A program made the position numbers and the translations under genes. From VXMO01 sp965205915 (GTDB lineage: Bacteria; Chloroflexota; Dehalococcoidia; UBA6926), in the NCBI GenBank assembly GCA_965205915.1, contig OZ242191.1:434001-498000 (forward strand): a DNA stretch of 64,000 bases, read 5' to 3'. A model generated the notes under the pieces. It saw nothing but the letters and a program-made list of their open reading frames with translations, made no database searches and had not been told where the DNA came from. This document shows positions 41,179 through 49,793 of this stretch, in pieces. The stretch's first letter is position 1; the number at the start of each line of letters is the position of its first letter.

Positions 41179-42548
41179 CCATGCAGCAGCCGGACGACCC
41201 TGCCCTTTCCGAGGCTATCGACGAGTGCGTGGACGCGCTTCGGCGCGGAGAGTCCATCGATGATTGCTTGAGTCGTTACCCGGATCTCGCTGGTGAGTTG
41301 CGACCTCTACTCCTAACCGCTTTGGCAGCGGCCGGTGTGTCGCCCGAACGTGAGGACGCAGCGAGGCGTGTGGGGCGATTCCGCTTCGAAGGCGCAGTGC
41401 AACACCACCTCGCCTCGCGTGAACGCGCTTCAGGCCGATGGTCGCTTTCCGGCTTGTGGAACCGCAGGACGTCCAGGTGGTCGCAGGCGTGGGCCGCGGG
41501 TTTGGCGACCATGGCCCTGGCCGTCATTCTGAGCACCGGCGCGGCGTACGCATCCACCGACGCCATGCCGGACAGCCCGTTTTATCCCGTTAAGCGGGTG
41601 ACGGAGCGGGCCCGGCTCGCGATGACCTTCTCCGACGGAAGCCGCGCCCTGTACCACCTGGAACTCATTGAACGCCGAACGTTGGAGTTGGCGGCTGTCG
41701 CGGAATCCGGCGATACAGACCGGGTTGAGCAGCTAAGTCGTGATGTCTTGAAGAACATCGAGTTTGCCCGCGTGGAGGCGGGTTATACAGGCGAGGGCGC
41801 CGCGACGGCTGGGGATTCCCTTAGCACCATCGAAGCTACCCGACTGACGCCGACGAGTCCCGTCGATCCTGCAATCCAACAGGCCGCCGGGACGGCTGAC
41901 GTCATTGAAGAATCCACTGTCTTACTGCGGAGTCTCGATGCACGGCAACTCGTGTATATCGAGGCTGAGAGACGAACGGCCGCGCACGCCTACGCTATGC
42001 TCCAGATCGCTCATCAACTAACGCCGGAACACGCGCGGGAACACATCCTTAATGCCCTGACACTAGCAGAACAAAGGTATCGGCAGACCCGGCTTGAGGG
42101 CGAGCCCGCGCCCATCTCACGCACACTTTTCGCCCAGGGAATTGTACGCATCAACGGCGGTGAGATGACGCTTGGGGGCAGCTTGAGATTCGAGCTCTCA
42201 CGTAACGCGCTCGGCAATCGCCCACCAACGGACGGCGACTTTGCAACGGTTGGCGGCTACGTCCGCGCCGACGGAGTGCTTCTGGTGCTGCGCCTCTTCG
42301 CATTCGAGGCGGAGGGCGTCGTGGAGGACCAGATTTGGCTACAGGCGCAGACGCTTGGGAGGAATGATGAGCGTATCTTCATTCCCGGATTCAACGTTAC
42401 GCCGACGGACTTGGCGCAGGTGGCACAGCTGGCGAATGAACGTGGGCACTGGATCTACGTGCAGGGAACCGTGACTGAGACCGCCGAGGTGACCGGCGTA
42501 GATGTCCATCTGCTTGGCGACGGCCCCATCCTGTTCCCGCGGCCATAG
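41175..42548 (+). CDS. DUF5667-domain protein, probable anti-sigma partner
   Basis: 457 residues. Short cytoplasmic N-terminus (IDECVDALRRGESIDDCLSR), one membrane helix near residue 110 (AAGLATMALAVILSTGAAYA), then the DUF5667 segment directly outside (MPDSPFYPVKRVTERARLAM, helical FSDGSRALYHLELIERRTLE). A beta-rich C-terminal domain (RINGGEMTLGGSLRF, VGGYVRADGVLLVLRLF) follows. The N-terminal segment lacks the HxxxCxxC zinc motif of classical anti-sigma proteins. Overlap with the sigma gene suggests it controls the sigma factor at the membrane; this is inferred from context. Confidence 0.75.
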   Translation: MTMQQPDDPALSEAIDECVDALRRGESIDDCLSRYPDLAGELRPLLLTALAAAGVSPEREDAARRVGRFRFEGAVQHHLASRERASGRWSLSGLWNRRTSRWSQAWAAGLATMALAVILSTGAAYASTDAMPDSPFYPVKRVTERARLAMTFSDGSRALYHLELIERRTLELAAVAESGDTDRVEQLSRDVLKNIEFARVEAGYTGEGAATAGDSLSTIEATRLTPTSPVDPAIQQAAGTADVIEESTVLLRSLDARQLVYIEAERRTAAHAYAMLQIAHQLTPEHAREHILNALTLAEQRYRQTRLEGEPAPISRTLFAQGIVRINGGEMTLGGSLRFELSRNALGNRPPTDGDFATVGGYVRADGVLLVLRLFAFEAEGVVEDQIWLQAQTLGRNDERIFIPGFNVTPTDLAQVAQLANERGHWIYVQGTVTETAEVTGVDVHLLGDGPILFPRP

Positions 42549-42591
42549 GGGCTCTGCCCTGTCACGCAAGCAAGCGCCACGTAAGCCGCGC

Positions 42592-42597
42592 TATACT
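42592..42597 (+). promoter_or_regulatory. -10 element TATACT before the ABC exporter pair
   Basis: TATACT with eight bases to ATG 42606; no Shine-Dalgarno sequence in between. Confidence 0.55.
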
Positions 42598-42605
42598 TTG
42601 TTGTT

Positions 42606-44420
42606 ATGAACCGTCCCGCCCAAAAATCGGGCGTTTGGTACAACGTTCGGATATTTCTGCGGCTGCAGAAATTTCTCTTGCCGTACTGGCGTCCGGCGTC
42701 ACTGACCTACATACTGCTCTTTATTTCGAGCGCGAGCGCCCTGGTGGTGCCATGGCTTGTCGGGCGCGCCGTTGATGAGCTACTCGCTAGCGCGACGCTG
42801 GGAACTATCGTCACGCTCGCGGGGTGGATTCTTGCCGCCGCAATCGTCCGCGGCGCAACGTCCTACGGTCAAAGCTACTTCAGCCAAGCCGTCTCACAGT
42901 ACGTTGCGTACGACCTGCGCAATGCCATGTACGACCGATTCCAGCGGCAGAGTTTTTCATTCTTTGACACGTCACGGACGGCTGAACTGATGTCGCGCGC
43001 GACATCAGACGTCGAGTCCGTGCGCATGCTGATCAGCTTCGCCCTCGTGCGCATCGTACAAGTCGCCGTGCTGCTGTTGATGGTCACCTTCGTGTTACTC
43101 CTGTTCAACTGGCAACTGGCGTTGGTGACGCTGGCCGTGCTGCCGTTCATCGCGTACCGCACAGCGCGGACGAGCCGCCGCCTGCGTCCAATCTGGCTGT
43201 CCGTCCAGCAGGAGATGGCGGCGTTGAGCACCGTCCTGCAGGAGAGCCTGTCCGGAATGCGCGTTGTCAAATCGTTCGGTCGTGAGAAAGAAGAGATCGA
43301 GCGATTCTCCAAGCAGGCATACAAGCTTTACGAGCAGAATATCACCGCAAATGAAGAGCAGGCAGTCAACACATCGCTGATGACGTTCTCCGTCTACCTT
43401 GCGGTTGGCATTCAGTTGCTCCTCGGTGGGTTCATGGTGTTGCGGGGCGACATAACGGCCGGCCAGCTCACCTCTTTTCTCCTCTATCTGCTGACGATCT
43501 CCACCTACGTTCGGATGATCGGCTGGCTGGGCAACCAGCTCTCACGGGCCGTGGCATCCGGTGAGCGCATCTTTGAGATCCTGGACGCTCGGCCCGAGGT
43601 GCGTGAGAAGGTCAATGCCAAGAATGATGCCGTCGTCTCCGGACGCATCTCTTTCGATGAGGTGTCCTTTGGGTACGGCGAGCGGGATGAGGTGCTGCGG
43701 GGAGTGTCATTCGACGCGAAGCCTGGGCAGGTCATCGCCGTCGTTGGCGCGACGGGCAGCGGCAAATCGACCCTCGTAAGCCTGATCCCACGCTTCTATG
43801 ACCCAACTCTGGGCAACGTCGTCATTGACGGTGTTGACGTCCGCGACATGTCCCTCGATCACCTGCGCGGCTCAATCGGCCTCGTACAGCAGGACGTGTT
43901 TCTCTTTTCAGCGACGATCCGCGATAACATCGCTTACGGCCTGCCGGACGCGCCGGACGAGGAGATTATCGCCGCGGCCAGCGCCGCGCGACTCGACAGC
44001 TTCATCAGGAGCCTCCCGGACCAATACGACACGTGGGTTGGTGAACGCGGTATCAATCTCTCAGGCGGGCAGCGGCAACGGCTCGCCATCGCGCGCACGC
44101 TACTTCTTGACCCGCGCATCCTGATCCTGGACGACTCGCTCTCCAGCGTGGACGCGGACACGGAGCATTCAATCCAGCAGGCTCTTGACCGCGTGATGGA
44201 GGGGCGCACGACGATCATCGTGGCGCAGAGGCTTGCGAGTGTGCTCCGCGCGGACCAGATCCTGGTTCTTGATGAGGGCGGCATCGTGCAGCGCGGAACA
44301 CACACTGAACTCGTGGCAATGCCGGGCCCCTACCGCCAGATATATGAATTGCAGCTGCGCCACCAGGAAGAGGCTCACGCAGCCCCAACCGGAGCGGCGG
44401 CCGGCGGAGTAACACGATAA
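42606..44420 (+). CDS. ABC exporter subunit A (fused membrane and ATPase domains)
   Basis: 604 residues. N-terminal six-helix exporter domain (YILLFISSASALVVPWLVGR; AVGIQLLLGGFMVL), then the ATPase: Walker A GATGSGKSTLVSL, Q-loop GLVQQDVFLFSATIRDNI, signature LSGGQRQRLAIARTL, Walker B ILILDDSLSSVD, switch VAQRLASVL. Walker B ends in Asp-Asp, so the catalytic Glu is Asp, and the switch residue is Gln (AQR) instead of His. This is the degenerate half of a heterodimeric exporter like TM287/288 or BmrCD. Coupled by TAATG to subunit B. Confidence 0.92.
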   Translation: MNRPAQKSGVWYNVRIFLRLQKFLLPYWRPASLTYILLFISSASALVVPWLVGRAVDELLASATLGTIVTLAGWILAAAIVRGATSYGQSYFSQAVSQYVAYDLRNAMYDRFQRQSFSFFDTSRTAELMSRATSDVESVRMLISFALVRIVQVAVLLLMVTFVLLLFNWQLALVTLAVLPFIAYRTARTSRRLRPIWLSVQQEMAALSTVLQESLSGMRVVKSFGREKEEIERFSKQAYKLYEQNITANEEQAVNTSLMTFSVYLAVGIQLLLGGFMVLRGDITAGQLTSFLLYLLTISTYVRMIGWLGNQLSRAVASGERIFEILDARPEVREKVNAKNDAVVSGRISFDEVSFGYGERDEVLRGVSFDAKPGQVIAVVGATGSGKSTLVSLIPRFYDPTLGNVVIDGVDVRDMSLDHLRGSIGLVQQDVFLFSATIRDNIAYGLPDAPDEEIIAAASAARLDSFIRSLPDQYDTWVGERGINLSGGQRQRLAIARTLLLDPRILILDDSLSSVDADTEHSIQQALDRVMEGRTTIIVAQRLASVLRADQILVLDEGGIVQRGTHTELVAMPGPYRQIYELQLRHQEEAHAAPTGAAAGGVTR

Positions 44421-46303
44421 TGATGGGCGGCGGCCACGGCGGTGGTGGTGGCGGGTTCGGCGGCCACAACGACGGCTGGGACGACGAGAATCTCGGCGCA
44501 GTCTATAACCAGCGCATCGCAATTCGCCTGATTCCCTATATCAAGATGTTCAAGCTGTGGGCGGCGATTGCGCTCGTCGGCATGTTGGCTGCGACGTTCA
44601 GCAGTGTCGCCATACCGTGGTTTATCGGCATTACCGTCGACACGGCAATTGCGACCGGGGATTCGACGCGCCTGATGTGGCTCGCAGGGCTGTTCTTTGG
44701 TCTTATCGTCATAAACGCCTTTGGCCTGTGGTTGCAGTCGCGGTATATGGCCAAGGTGGCGCACGGCATGTTGGTGCGCATTCGCACCCAGCTGTTTGAG
44801 CACCTGCACAAGCAATCGCTGGGCTTCTATGACAAGCAGCAAGTCGGACGGCTGATGTCGCGTGTGGTTAGCGACGTCGAGCAGATTCAGCAGGTGATGA
44901 CCGGCGGCATCATCGGGACGATCAGCGATGTTCTGACCCTTATCGGCATCGTCGTGTGGATGTTCTTGATTGAATGGTCGCTGGCGTCGGTGACGCTGAG
45001 CGTTGTGCCGCTGCTCGTTATCATCTCGATCTTCTGGCAGCGTCGGGCGCGCGTGGCTTTCCTGCGGGTGCGTCGCGCCATCTCCGTCGTCAACGGCAGC
45101 CTGCAAGAAAACGTGTCCGGTGTGCGCGTCGTCCAAAGCATGAACCGCGAAGACGAGAACATGCGACGCTTCGACCAAATTAACTACGATCATCTTGACG
45201 CCAACCTGCGCGCCTCACGCTTGACGGCAGGCATGTTCCCCGCGGTTGAGGTCATGGTCGGCATCTCGATGGCAGTCGTGATCATCTACGGCGGCTGGCA
45301 GGTGCTGCAGGGCAACCTCTTGTTGGGGCTGCTGATTACGTTCACGCTCTGGGTGCAGCGGTTCTTCGACCCGATTCGCAATATCACGATGCAGTACACG
45401 GAACTCCAACGCGCGATGGCGTCCGGTCAGCGCATCTTCGAGTTGTTGGACACGGAGCCGGATGTGGCGGACCGAGAGGGCGCGGAGCCGATCCCGTCGA
45501 TCAAGGGCCACGTGAACATCGATAACGTTTCGTTTGCCTATGAGAACGACGTTCCGGTGCTGCGCACCGTCTCGCTTGACGTACAACCGGGCGAGACTAT
45601 CGCGCTGGTTGGCGAGACGGGCGCAGGCAAGACGACACTCGTTAGCCTGATTGCCCGGTTCTATGACGTGACGGGAGGGGCAATCGTCATTGATGGGCAT
45701 GACGTGCGCGACGTGCAACGCGGGAGCCTGGCGCACCAAATGGGAATTGTCCCGCAGGAGCCGTTCCTCTTTTCCGACACCATCGAATCAAACATCCTCT
45801 TAGGCCGGCCGAACGCGACGCGTGAAGACGTTGAGGCAGCGGCGCGCGCGGCGGGGCTGCACGACATCATTCTGCACATGGAAGACGGCTACGATACGGA
45901 GCTGCAAGAGCGGGGAGCGAACCTTAGCGTAGGCCATCGGCAGCTTGTCAGCTTCGCGCGCGCCATCCTCGCTGATCCTCGCATCCTGATCCTCGATGAG
46001 GCAACCGCGAATATCGACACGAGGACGGAGGCGCGGATTCAGGACGCGCTGCGACGGTTGCTGCCGGGACGCACGTCATTCGTCATCGCGCACCGGCTGT
46101 CAACCATCCGCGAGGCGTCTCGCATCGTGGTGCTGGACAACGGCTCGATTTCAGAGATTGGCACGCACCAGCAGTTGCTCGCCAACGATGGCATCTACGC
46201 CCGCCTCAACGCAATCTCATACGGCGCGGCGCAGGCAACCAACGGCCACACAGCCCCAACCGCCCCCCTGCCCGCCCCGGCGGGGGGTTCAGAAGACAAA
46301 TAG
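44420..46303 (+). CDS. ABC exporter subunit B (fused membrane and ATPase domains)
   Basis: 627 residues. A Gly/His-rich N-terminal leader (GGGHGGGGGGFGGHNDGW) precedes the exporter membrane domain (IALVGMLAATFSSVAIPWFI). ATPase: Walker A GETGAGKTTLVSL, Q-loop GIVPQEPFLFSDTIESNI, a deviating signature LSVGHRQLVSFARAI, Walker B ILILDEATANID with catalytic Glu, switch His in IAHRLSTI. Its signature pairs with the degenerate Walker site of subunit A, so one ATP site is consensus and one degenerate. Probably exports lipids or drugs; the Gly/His leader may bind metal. Confidence 0.92.
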   Translation: MMGGGHGGGGGGFGGHNDGWDDENLGAVYNQRIAIRLIPYIKMFKLWAAIALVGMLAATFSSVAIPWFIGITVDTAIATGDSTRLMWLAGLFFGLIVINAFGLWLQSRYMAKVAHGMLVRIRTQLFEHLHKQSLGFYDKQQVGRLMSRVVSDVEQIQQVMTGGIIGTISDVLTLIGIVVWMFLIEWSLASVTLSVVPLLVIISIFWQRRARVAFLRVRRAISVVNGSLQENVSGVRVVQSMNREDENMRRFDQINYDHLDANLRASRLTAGMFPAVEVMVGISMAVVIIYGGWQVLQGNLLLGLLITFTLWVQRFFDPIRNITMQYTELQRAMASGQRIFELLDTEPDVADREGAEPIPSIKGHVNIDNVSFAYENDVPVLRTVSLDVQPGETIALVGETGAGKTTLVSLIARFYDVTGGAIVIDGHDVRDVQRGSLAHQMGIVPQEPFLFSDTIESNILLGRPNATREDVEAAARAAGLHDIILHMEDGYDTELQERGANLSVGHRQLVSFARAILADPRILILDEATANIDTRTEARIQDALRRLLPGRTSFVIAHRLSTIREASRIVVLDNGSISEIGTHQQLLANDGIYARLNAISYGAAQATNGHTAPTAPLPAPAGGSEDK

Positions 46304-46323
46304 GTCGCCGCGGCTTCCACTGC

Positions 46324-46329
46324 TACAAT
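46324..46329 (+). promoter_or_regulatory. -10-like TACAAT before the retropepsin-like gene
   Basis: GCTACAATTGA at 46322-46332, about 50 bases before GTG 46380, with GGGAAAGGA as ribosome-binding site. Confidence 0.45.
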
Positions 46330-46379
46330 TGAAAGCGCCGACTGGCGGACGCCAATCAAGCGCGGGAAAGGACTTGGTA

Positions 46380-46748
46380 GTGGGGTTGTTCAATGTTGAC
46401 CTGACCATATCGAATGGAGCAGACCAAGAGTCTGTAACTGTTTCGGCTCTGGTGGACACCGGATCGTTCTTTACCGCACTTCCGGATTCCGTATTGCGTG
46501 GCATTGGGCTGGCTCCAACTGAGATGGCGGAATTCGAAATGGCCGATGGAAGCGTGATTCGGCGGGGCATTTGTGAGGCCGTGACAAGTATCGGAGAACG
46601 CAGCGGGACATCGGTAGTTGCATTCGCTGACGACAATGTTGAGCCAGTAATCGGGGCTTTTACCCTCGAACGGTTATTCCTCAACGTTGACTCCGCTGCC
46701 CAAGTTCTCGTGCCACGCCGTTTTCGCGAAATTCGCCACATTAGTTGA
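46380..46748 (+). CDS. Retropepsin-like aspartic protease domain protein
   Basis: 122 residues, GTG 46380 chosen for its GGGAAAGGA ribosome-binding site; the frame extends upstream only through the antisense-like end of the ABC gene. The active-site motif VSALVDTGSFFTALP (Asp-Thr-Gly) sits near residue 25, and the second conserved piece AFADDNVEPVIGAFTLERLF near residue 85, as in single-domain clan AA proteases that act as dimers. Such short stand-alone retropepsin-like genes are frequent in Chloroflexota and Cyanobacteria; targets unknown. Confidence 0.8.
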   Translation: MGLFNVDLTISNGADQESVTVSALVDTGSFFTALPDSVLRGIGLAPTEMAEFEMADGSVIRRGICEAVTSIGERSGTSVVAFADDNVEPVIGAFTLERLFLNVDSAAQVLVPRRFREIRHIS

Positions 46749-46767
46749 GACAATTGAAACAACACGC

Positions 46768-47331
46768 CTACCCCTTTAGGTACTCGCTCAGCCGCTCCAG
46801 CGCCGCTTTCCAGTAGGCGCGACGTTGCTCCACGTCCTCAGCGTCCGTCAGTTTGGAGTGCATCACAGTGATGCGGCTCTTTGCATCGCCACTCGCGTAG
46901 TAGCTCACATCCACGCCGGTTTCCCTGCCGTCACCGTCCGTCCACGTGACGCGAGTGGTCTTCTCAGGAGTGTCCTTGCGAACGGTGATGGGCGCTTCCG
47001 GCAGCCATTGGCCCCGGCTCTCCACGTCGGCAAATGCGGCGTACAGGGTTGCGAGAGACACAGGCAGCGTTTTGCTAACGCTAACCTGGTAGCCGCGCGT
47101 CGTCTGATGCCTCTCCCGCATCCCACGCGCCCGCTCGTATTCGACGGTCACGTGCTGGCTCCACCACGGCGATACCCCATGCTGCGTATTGAGCAGCACG
47201 GCGATCTCCTTGTGCGACATATCCCGCGCCCCCGCCCCATCAAGAATCGCAAACCAATCCTCCGCCGTCTTGCCCGTGGCGCGGAGAACGGCCTCCGGGG
47301 AGGCTTCGGGGCGGGTCTTAGGAGTGGTCAT
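46768..47331 (-). CDS. DUF4287-SRPBCC (AHSA1-like) protein
   Basis: 187 residues from ATG 47331. The N-terminal ~60 residues (AVLRATGKTAEDWFAILDGA, SHKEIAVLLNTQHGVSPWW) match DUF4287-like segments; the rest is an SRPBCC/AHSA1 hydrophobic-pocket domain (SVSKTLPVSLATLYAAFADV, RITVMHSKLTDAEDV, YWKAALERLSEYLKG). This two-part arrangement is known in AHSA1-like proteins. No Shine-Dalgarno is visible; it begins 15 bases after the AIPR partner gene, but its GC-rich style matches the chromosome rather than that segment. Ligand unknown. Confidence 0.8.
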   Translation of the reverse strand: MTTPKTRPEASPEAVLRATGKTAEDWFAILDGAGARDMSHKEIAVLLNTQHGVSPWWSQHVTVEYERARGMRERHQTTRGYQVSVSKTLPVSLATLYAAFADVESRGQWLPEAPITVRKDTPEKTTRVTWTDGDGRETGVDVSYYASGDAKSRITVMHSKLTDAEDVEQRRAYWKAALERLSEYLKG

Positions 47332-47345
47332 GGTTGCAATAGGTG

Positions 47346-47774
47346 CTAGGTCTTCAAATTGCCGCTGTTGAACTCGACAAGTTTGGGCCAATCGATGTAG
47401 CCAGATTCATTGCAGAAATTCGTCAAGAACTGTGGAGTAAGCCTGTTTACTAGCGCCGACTGTGCCGAGGATGTTGCTGAGGCCAATTTCTCGGTCAGCA
47501 ACACATTGACTCTTGCAAATGATCCAAGTTTGGCAGCCGACTTGTCGATGTCTTCTTCGTAGGTCAAAGCCAACCACTGGGCCGCACTCGTGCGTAGCAC
47601 TTCACCAACGGTGTAGCGTCGGTCAAGAAGAATCGGCATGAAGTCCACTGCAGACAGTAGTTGGCTAAGTTCGACTCTGAAGCAGGCTTGGCTCATCTCT
47701 TGCCCCAACTGCTCCGCTTCAACGGCAATGTTAAGGTAATCTTGTCCCGTCAGGAAGCCGTCTGAATCTGTCAT
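47346..47774 (-). CDS. Hypothetical protein, partner of the AIPR gene (142 aa)
   Basis: ATG 47774 with AGGGGTGA upstream, 13 bases after the AIPR stop, so the two are one operon. The protein seems all-helical and soluble (YLNIAVEAEQLGQEMSQACF, then FARVNVLLTEKLASATSSAQ, ending WPKLVEFNSGNLKT). I do not recognise a family. Composition is less GC-rich than the flanks, like the AIPR gene. It may be a modulator or adaptor of the AIPR protein; that is inference from position only. Confidence 0.65.
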   Translation of the reverse strand: MTDSDGFLTGQDYLNIAVEAEQLGQEMSQACFRVELSQLLSAVDFMPILLDRRYTVGEVLRTSAAQWLALTYEEDIDKSAAKLGSFARVNVLLTEKLASATSSAQSALVNRLTPQFLTNFCNESGYIDWPKLVEFNSGNLKT

Positions 47775-47787
47775 CTGTGAATCACCC

Positions 47788-49668
47788 CTAACCGCCCGGC
47801 GAAGGCAAAACTATGGGCAAGATGCTACGGAGGCCATGATCGTCGGGGTCCTTCCCCACTGATCTCGCGGCTTCCGCTTCCGCGGCCAAGACATCATCTA
47901 TACGCTCCTTCACTGCAGTATAAGTCTCCGTTCTCCATCCCCCATTGCGTACGAGGGAACGTACAGCGGTGCCAGATTCAACTTGCTTATCAAAGTGCGC
48001 AATCACTCGTTGACTCACAAGATCGAATATTCTTTCTCCCCAGTCCGGCAGGCTATGAATCAACCGAATGGATTGCTCGACGGGAAAGTAGGCTTCCCCA
48101 TCCATGCCCATTAGGTAGCGCAAGACGTTCGCCGTACTGGCAACTACGGGGAATCGGATGTACTGCAGAGACCATTTGCGCTCTTCACTGTTATCTTGCT
48201 GGATATTCTGCCTAGGCTCAGTTTCAGAAAGCTTAGTGAGTCTACGGACAGTCTTGCTAGCCTCCAAAAACAACAGGAAGGGCAGGAGCACTTGATGAGC
48301 GTTTACTCCATCGGGAAACAGTTGTCCATGATTCTCGTCGTCCGTAAAGTACTCCCGTACACGATCTGCTGCTATGTGTGGTTTGTTCTGGAACGACAGA
48401 CAGGCTTGTGCCAAATCCTGCATTTTCACTACCCGTGGACTATCTGAACCACCCGTATAAGGGGCTCTCGCTTTCTTGCCGTTGACGTGATTTGCCCACA
48501 AGCCGCGCTTGTTTTCGTAGTACCACCTAGGCCTCATCCTATCGAATTGTTCATGCAGGAACTGATGCACGTCCGCGCCAGAACGAAAATCTTGTGGCTT
48601 CATGCCTGTCTGTCGGTTGGTTCGCTTGGCCAGATCACTTACAAGGTCATCCGGCATCCCTGTGGCCTCCGAGGCCACAATTATGCGGATAGGGATCAAG
48701 ACGTCCTTAGTCGCCTCTCCTTGTGTACGCTGGTACACACTATGAACTGTTACCGTTGTCTGGCACCCATTAACTATTTGAAAGTCGTCCAGCGTAAGCG
48801 TGATTTCTTCGCCCTTCCTGGTTTCGCCGACGGAATAGCAAGTCGCCGTGAGTCCATTGTTGTAGAGATAGAAATTCTCTGGATCACTTTCTAACGTCTC
48901 CGCCATTTCTTTGTTTATGGTGTTCTTGCCCAGATAGTACCTCGGGTTAAGCCTAAACAAGTTGGTTTCGTTCCTGTGGTATAGAGTGGCAAGTTCCGAA
49001 GCCCTAAGCGCAGTTGAGACTGTCTTGACTCCTCCCGCTGTGTCAAGTCGAAAGTAGTGTGAACGATTGACAGTAAACTTTGCCTCAATATTCTCGTCAT
49101 GAGACACCCTCAAGTTCTTCGCCAGAGACTCTACATCATCGACGTAGGCCTCGTATGACAAGTATTGGTCTCCAACCCGTACCTCTCCTCTTTCCAAAGG
49201 TTCATCACTCGGCGCGATATTTCGCGGCGCAATCGTCTTCGTCAACAGATGCATGATTACTCTGATTCTGGAATCACTGGTTATCCGTTCATGCAGTTCA
49301 CTGGCACGGCTTTGTAGAGCTTGGTTGGCAAGGTAAGCACGTTTCGGATTCATCACGTCGTCGAATCCACTACGCAACTTGCGAAGATCGTCTCGTTTAG
49401 CTTTACCTTCCTTTGCCTGTACCAGATACAGAATCGAACCTGCCTCATCAGGATCGAACCACCATGCATCGATTCCTAAGTCGTTGGCACCGTCAATTTC
49501 GACGGCTTCTTCTATCTGCTCGTCACTCAGCCCTGCGTCCCAGAGTATCTGGCCCACCGCGAAGTTTCTGAAGGCCGCCCAACCGGAACCAGCTCTTTCA
49601 GCCCAATCATCAATAAAGGGCTGAATCTTTTCCTGTGCCTGTTGCGCTCTTTCTACCGCAGTAGCCAT
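47788..49668 (-). CDS. AIPR-family protein (abortive-infection phage resistance type)
   Basis: 626 residues; ATG 49668 has GGAGG about six bases upstream. The N-terminal ~100 residues look like a PD-(D/E)XK nuclease fold: DLGIDAWWFDPDEAGSILYL with Asp67, then VQAKEGKAK with Gln84-x-Lys86. The AIPR core follows: NFYLYNNGLTATCYSVG, LDDFQIVNGCQTTVTVHSVY, IRIIVASEATGMPDDLVSDL, AKRTNRQTGMKPQDFRS, MRPRWYYENKRGLW. AIPR proteins are linked to phage defence and to restriction-like loci. Lower GC and different codon use than the neighbours suggest horizontal acquisition. Confidence 0.88.
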   Translation of the reverse strand: MATAVERAQQAQEKIQPFIDDWAERAGSGWAAFRNFAVGQILWDAGLSDEQIEEAVEIDGANDLGIDAWWFDPDEAGSILYLVQAKEGKAKRDDLRKLRSGFDDVMNPKRAYLANQALQSRASELHERITSDSRIRVIMHLLTKTIAPRNIAPSDEPLERGEVRVGDQYLSYEAYVDDVESLAKNLRVSHDENIEAKFTVNRSHYFRLDTAGGVKTVSTALRASELATLYHRNETNLFRLNPRYYLGKNTINKEMAETLESDPENFYLYNNGLTATCYSVGETRKGEEITLTLDDFQIVNGCQTTVTVHSVYQRTQGEATKDVLIPIRIIVASEATGMPDDLVSDLAKRTNRQTGMKPQDFRSGADVHQFLHEQFDRMRPRWYYENKRGLWANHVNGKKARAPYTGGSDSPRVVKMQDLAQACLSFQNKPHIAADRVREYFTDDENHGQLFPDGVNAHQVLLPFLLFLEASKTVRRLTKLSETEPRQNIQQDNSEERKWSLQYIRFPVVASTANVLRYLMGMDGEAYFPVEQSIRLIHSLPDWGERIFDLVSQRVIAHFDKQVESGTAVRSLVRNGGWRTETYTAVKERIDDVLAAEAEAARSVGKDPDDHGLRSILPIVLPSPGG

Positions 49669-49771
49669 GCCCACCTCCGAAACCTAACAACTACACTAAA
49701 GAATACCTCATGCGCATCCCCTCCCCCATTGACCCGCCCATTGCGCTCCAATAGAGTGGAATCATTGGCCG

Positions 49772-49789
49772 ACCGACTGGTCAGTCGGT
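49772..49789. promoter_or_regulatory. Palindromic operator, probable TetR autoregulatory site
   Basis: ACCGACTG-GT-CAGTCGGT: two perfect 8-base arms around a 2-base centre, five bases before the first possible tetR start codon. Shape and core (GACTGGTCAGTC) are like known operators of TetR-family regulators. The following TTTTT could also suggest a weak terminator, but the loop would be too tight for a long stem. Confidence 0.7.
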
Positions 49790-49793
49790 TTTT

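Noticed and set aside
44375..45193. Long minus-strand frame (272 codons) opposite the ABC exporter B gene.
   Set aside because: His/Arg/Gln-rich translation typical of antisense to GC-rich coding sequence; the plus-strand gene is unambiguous.
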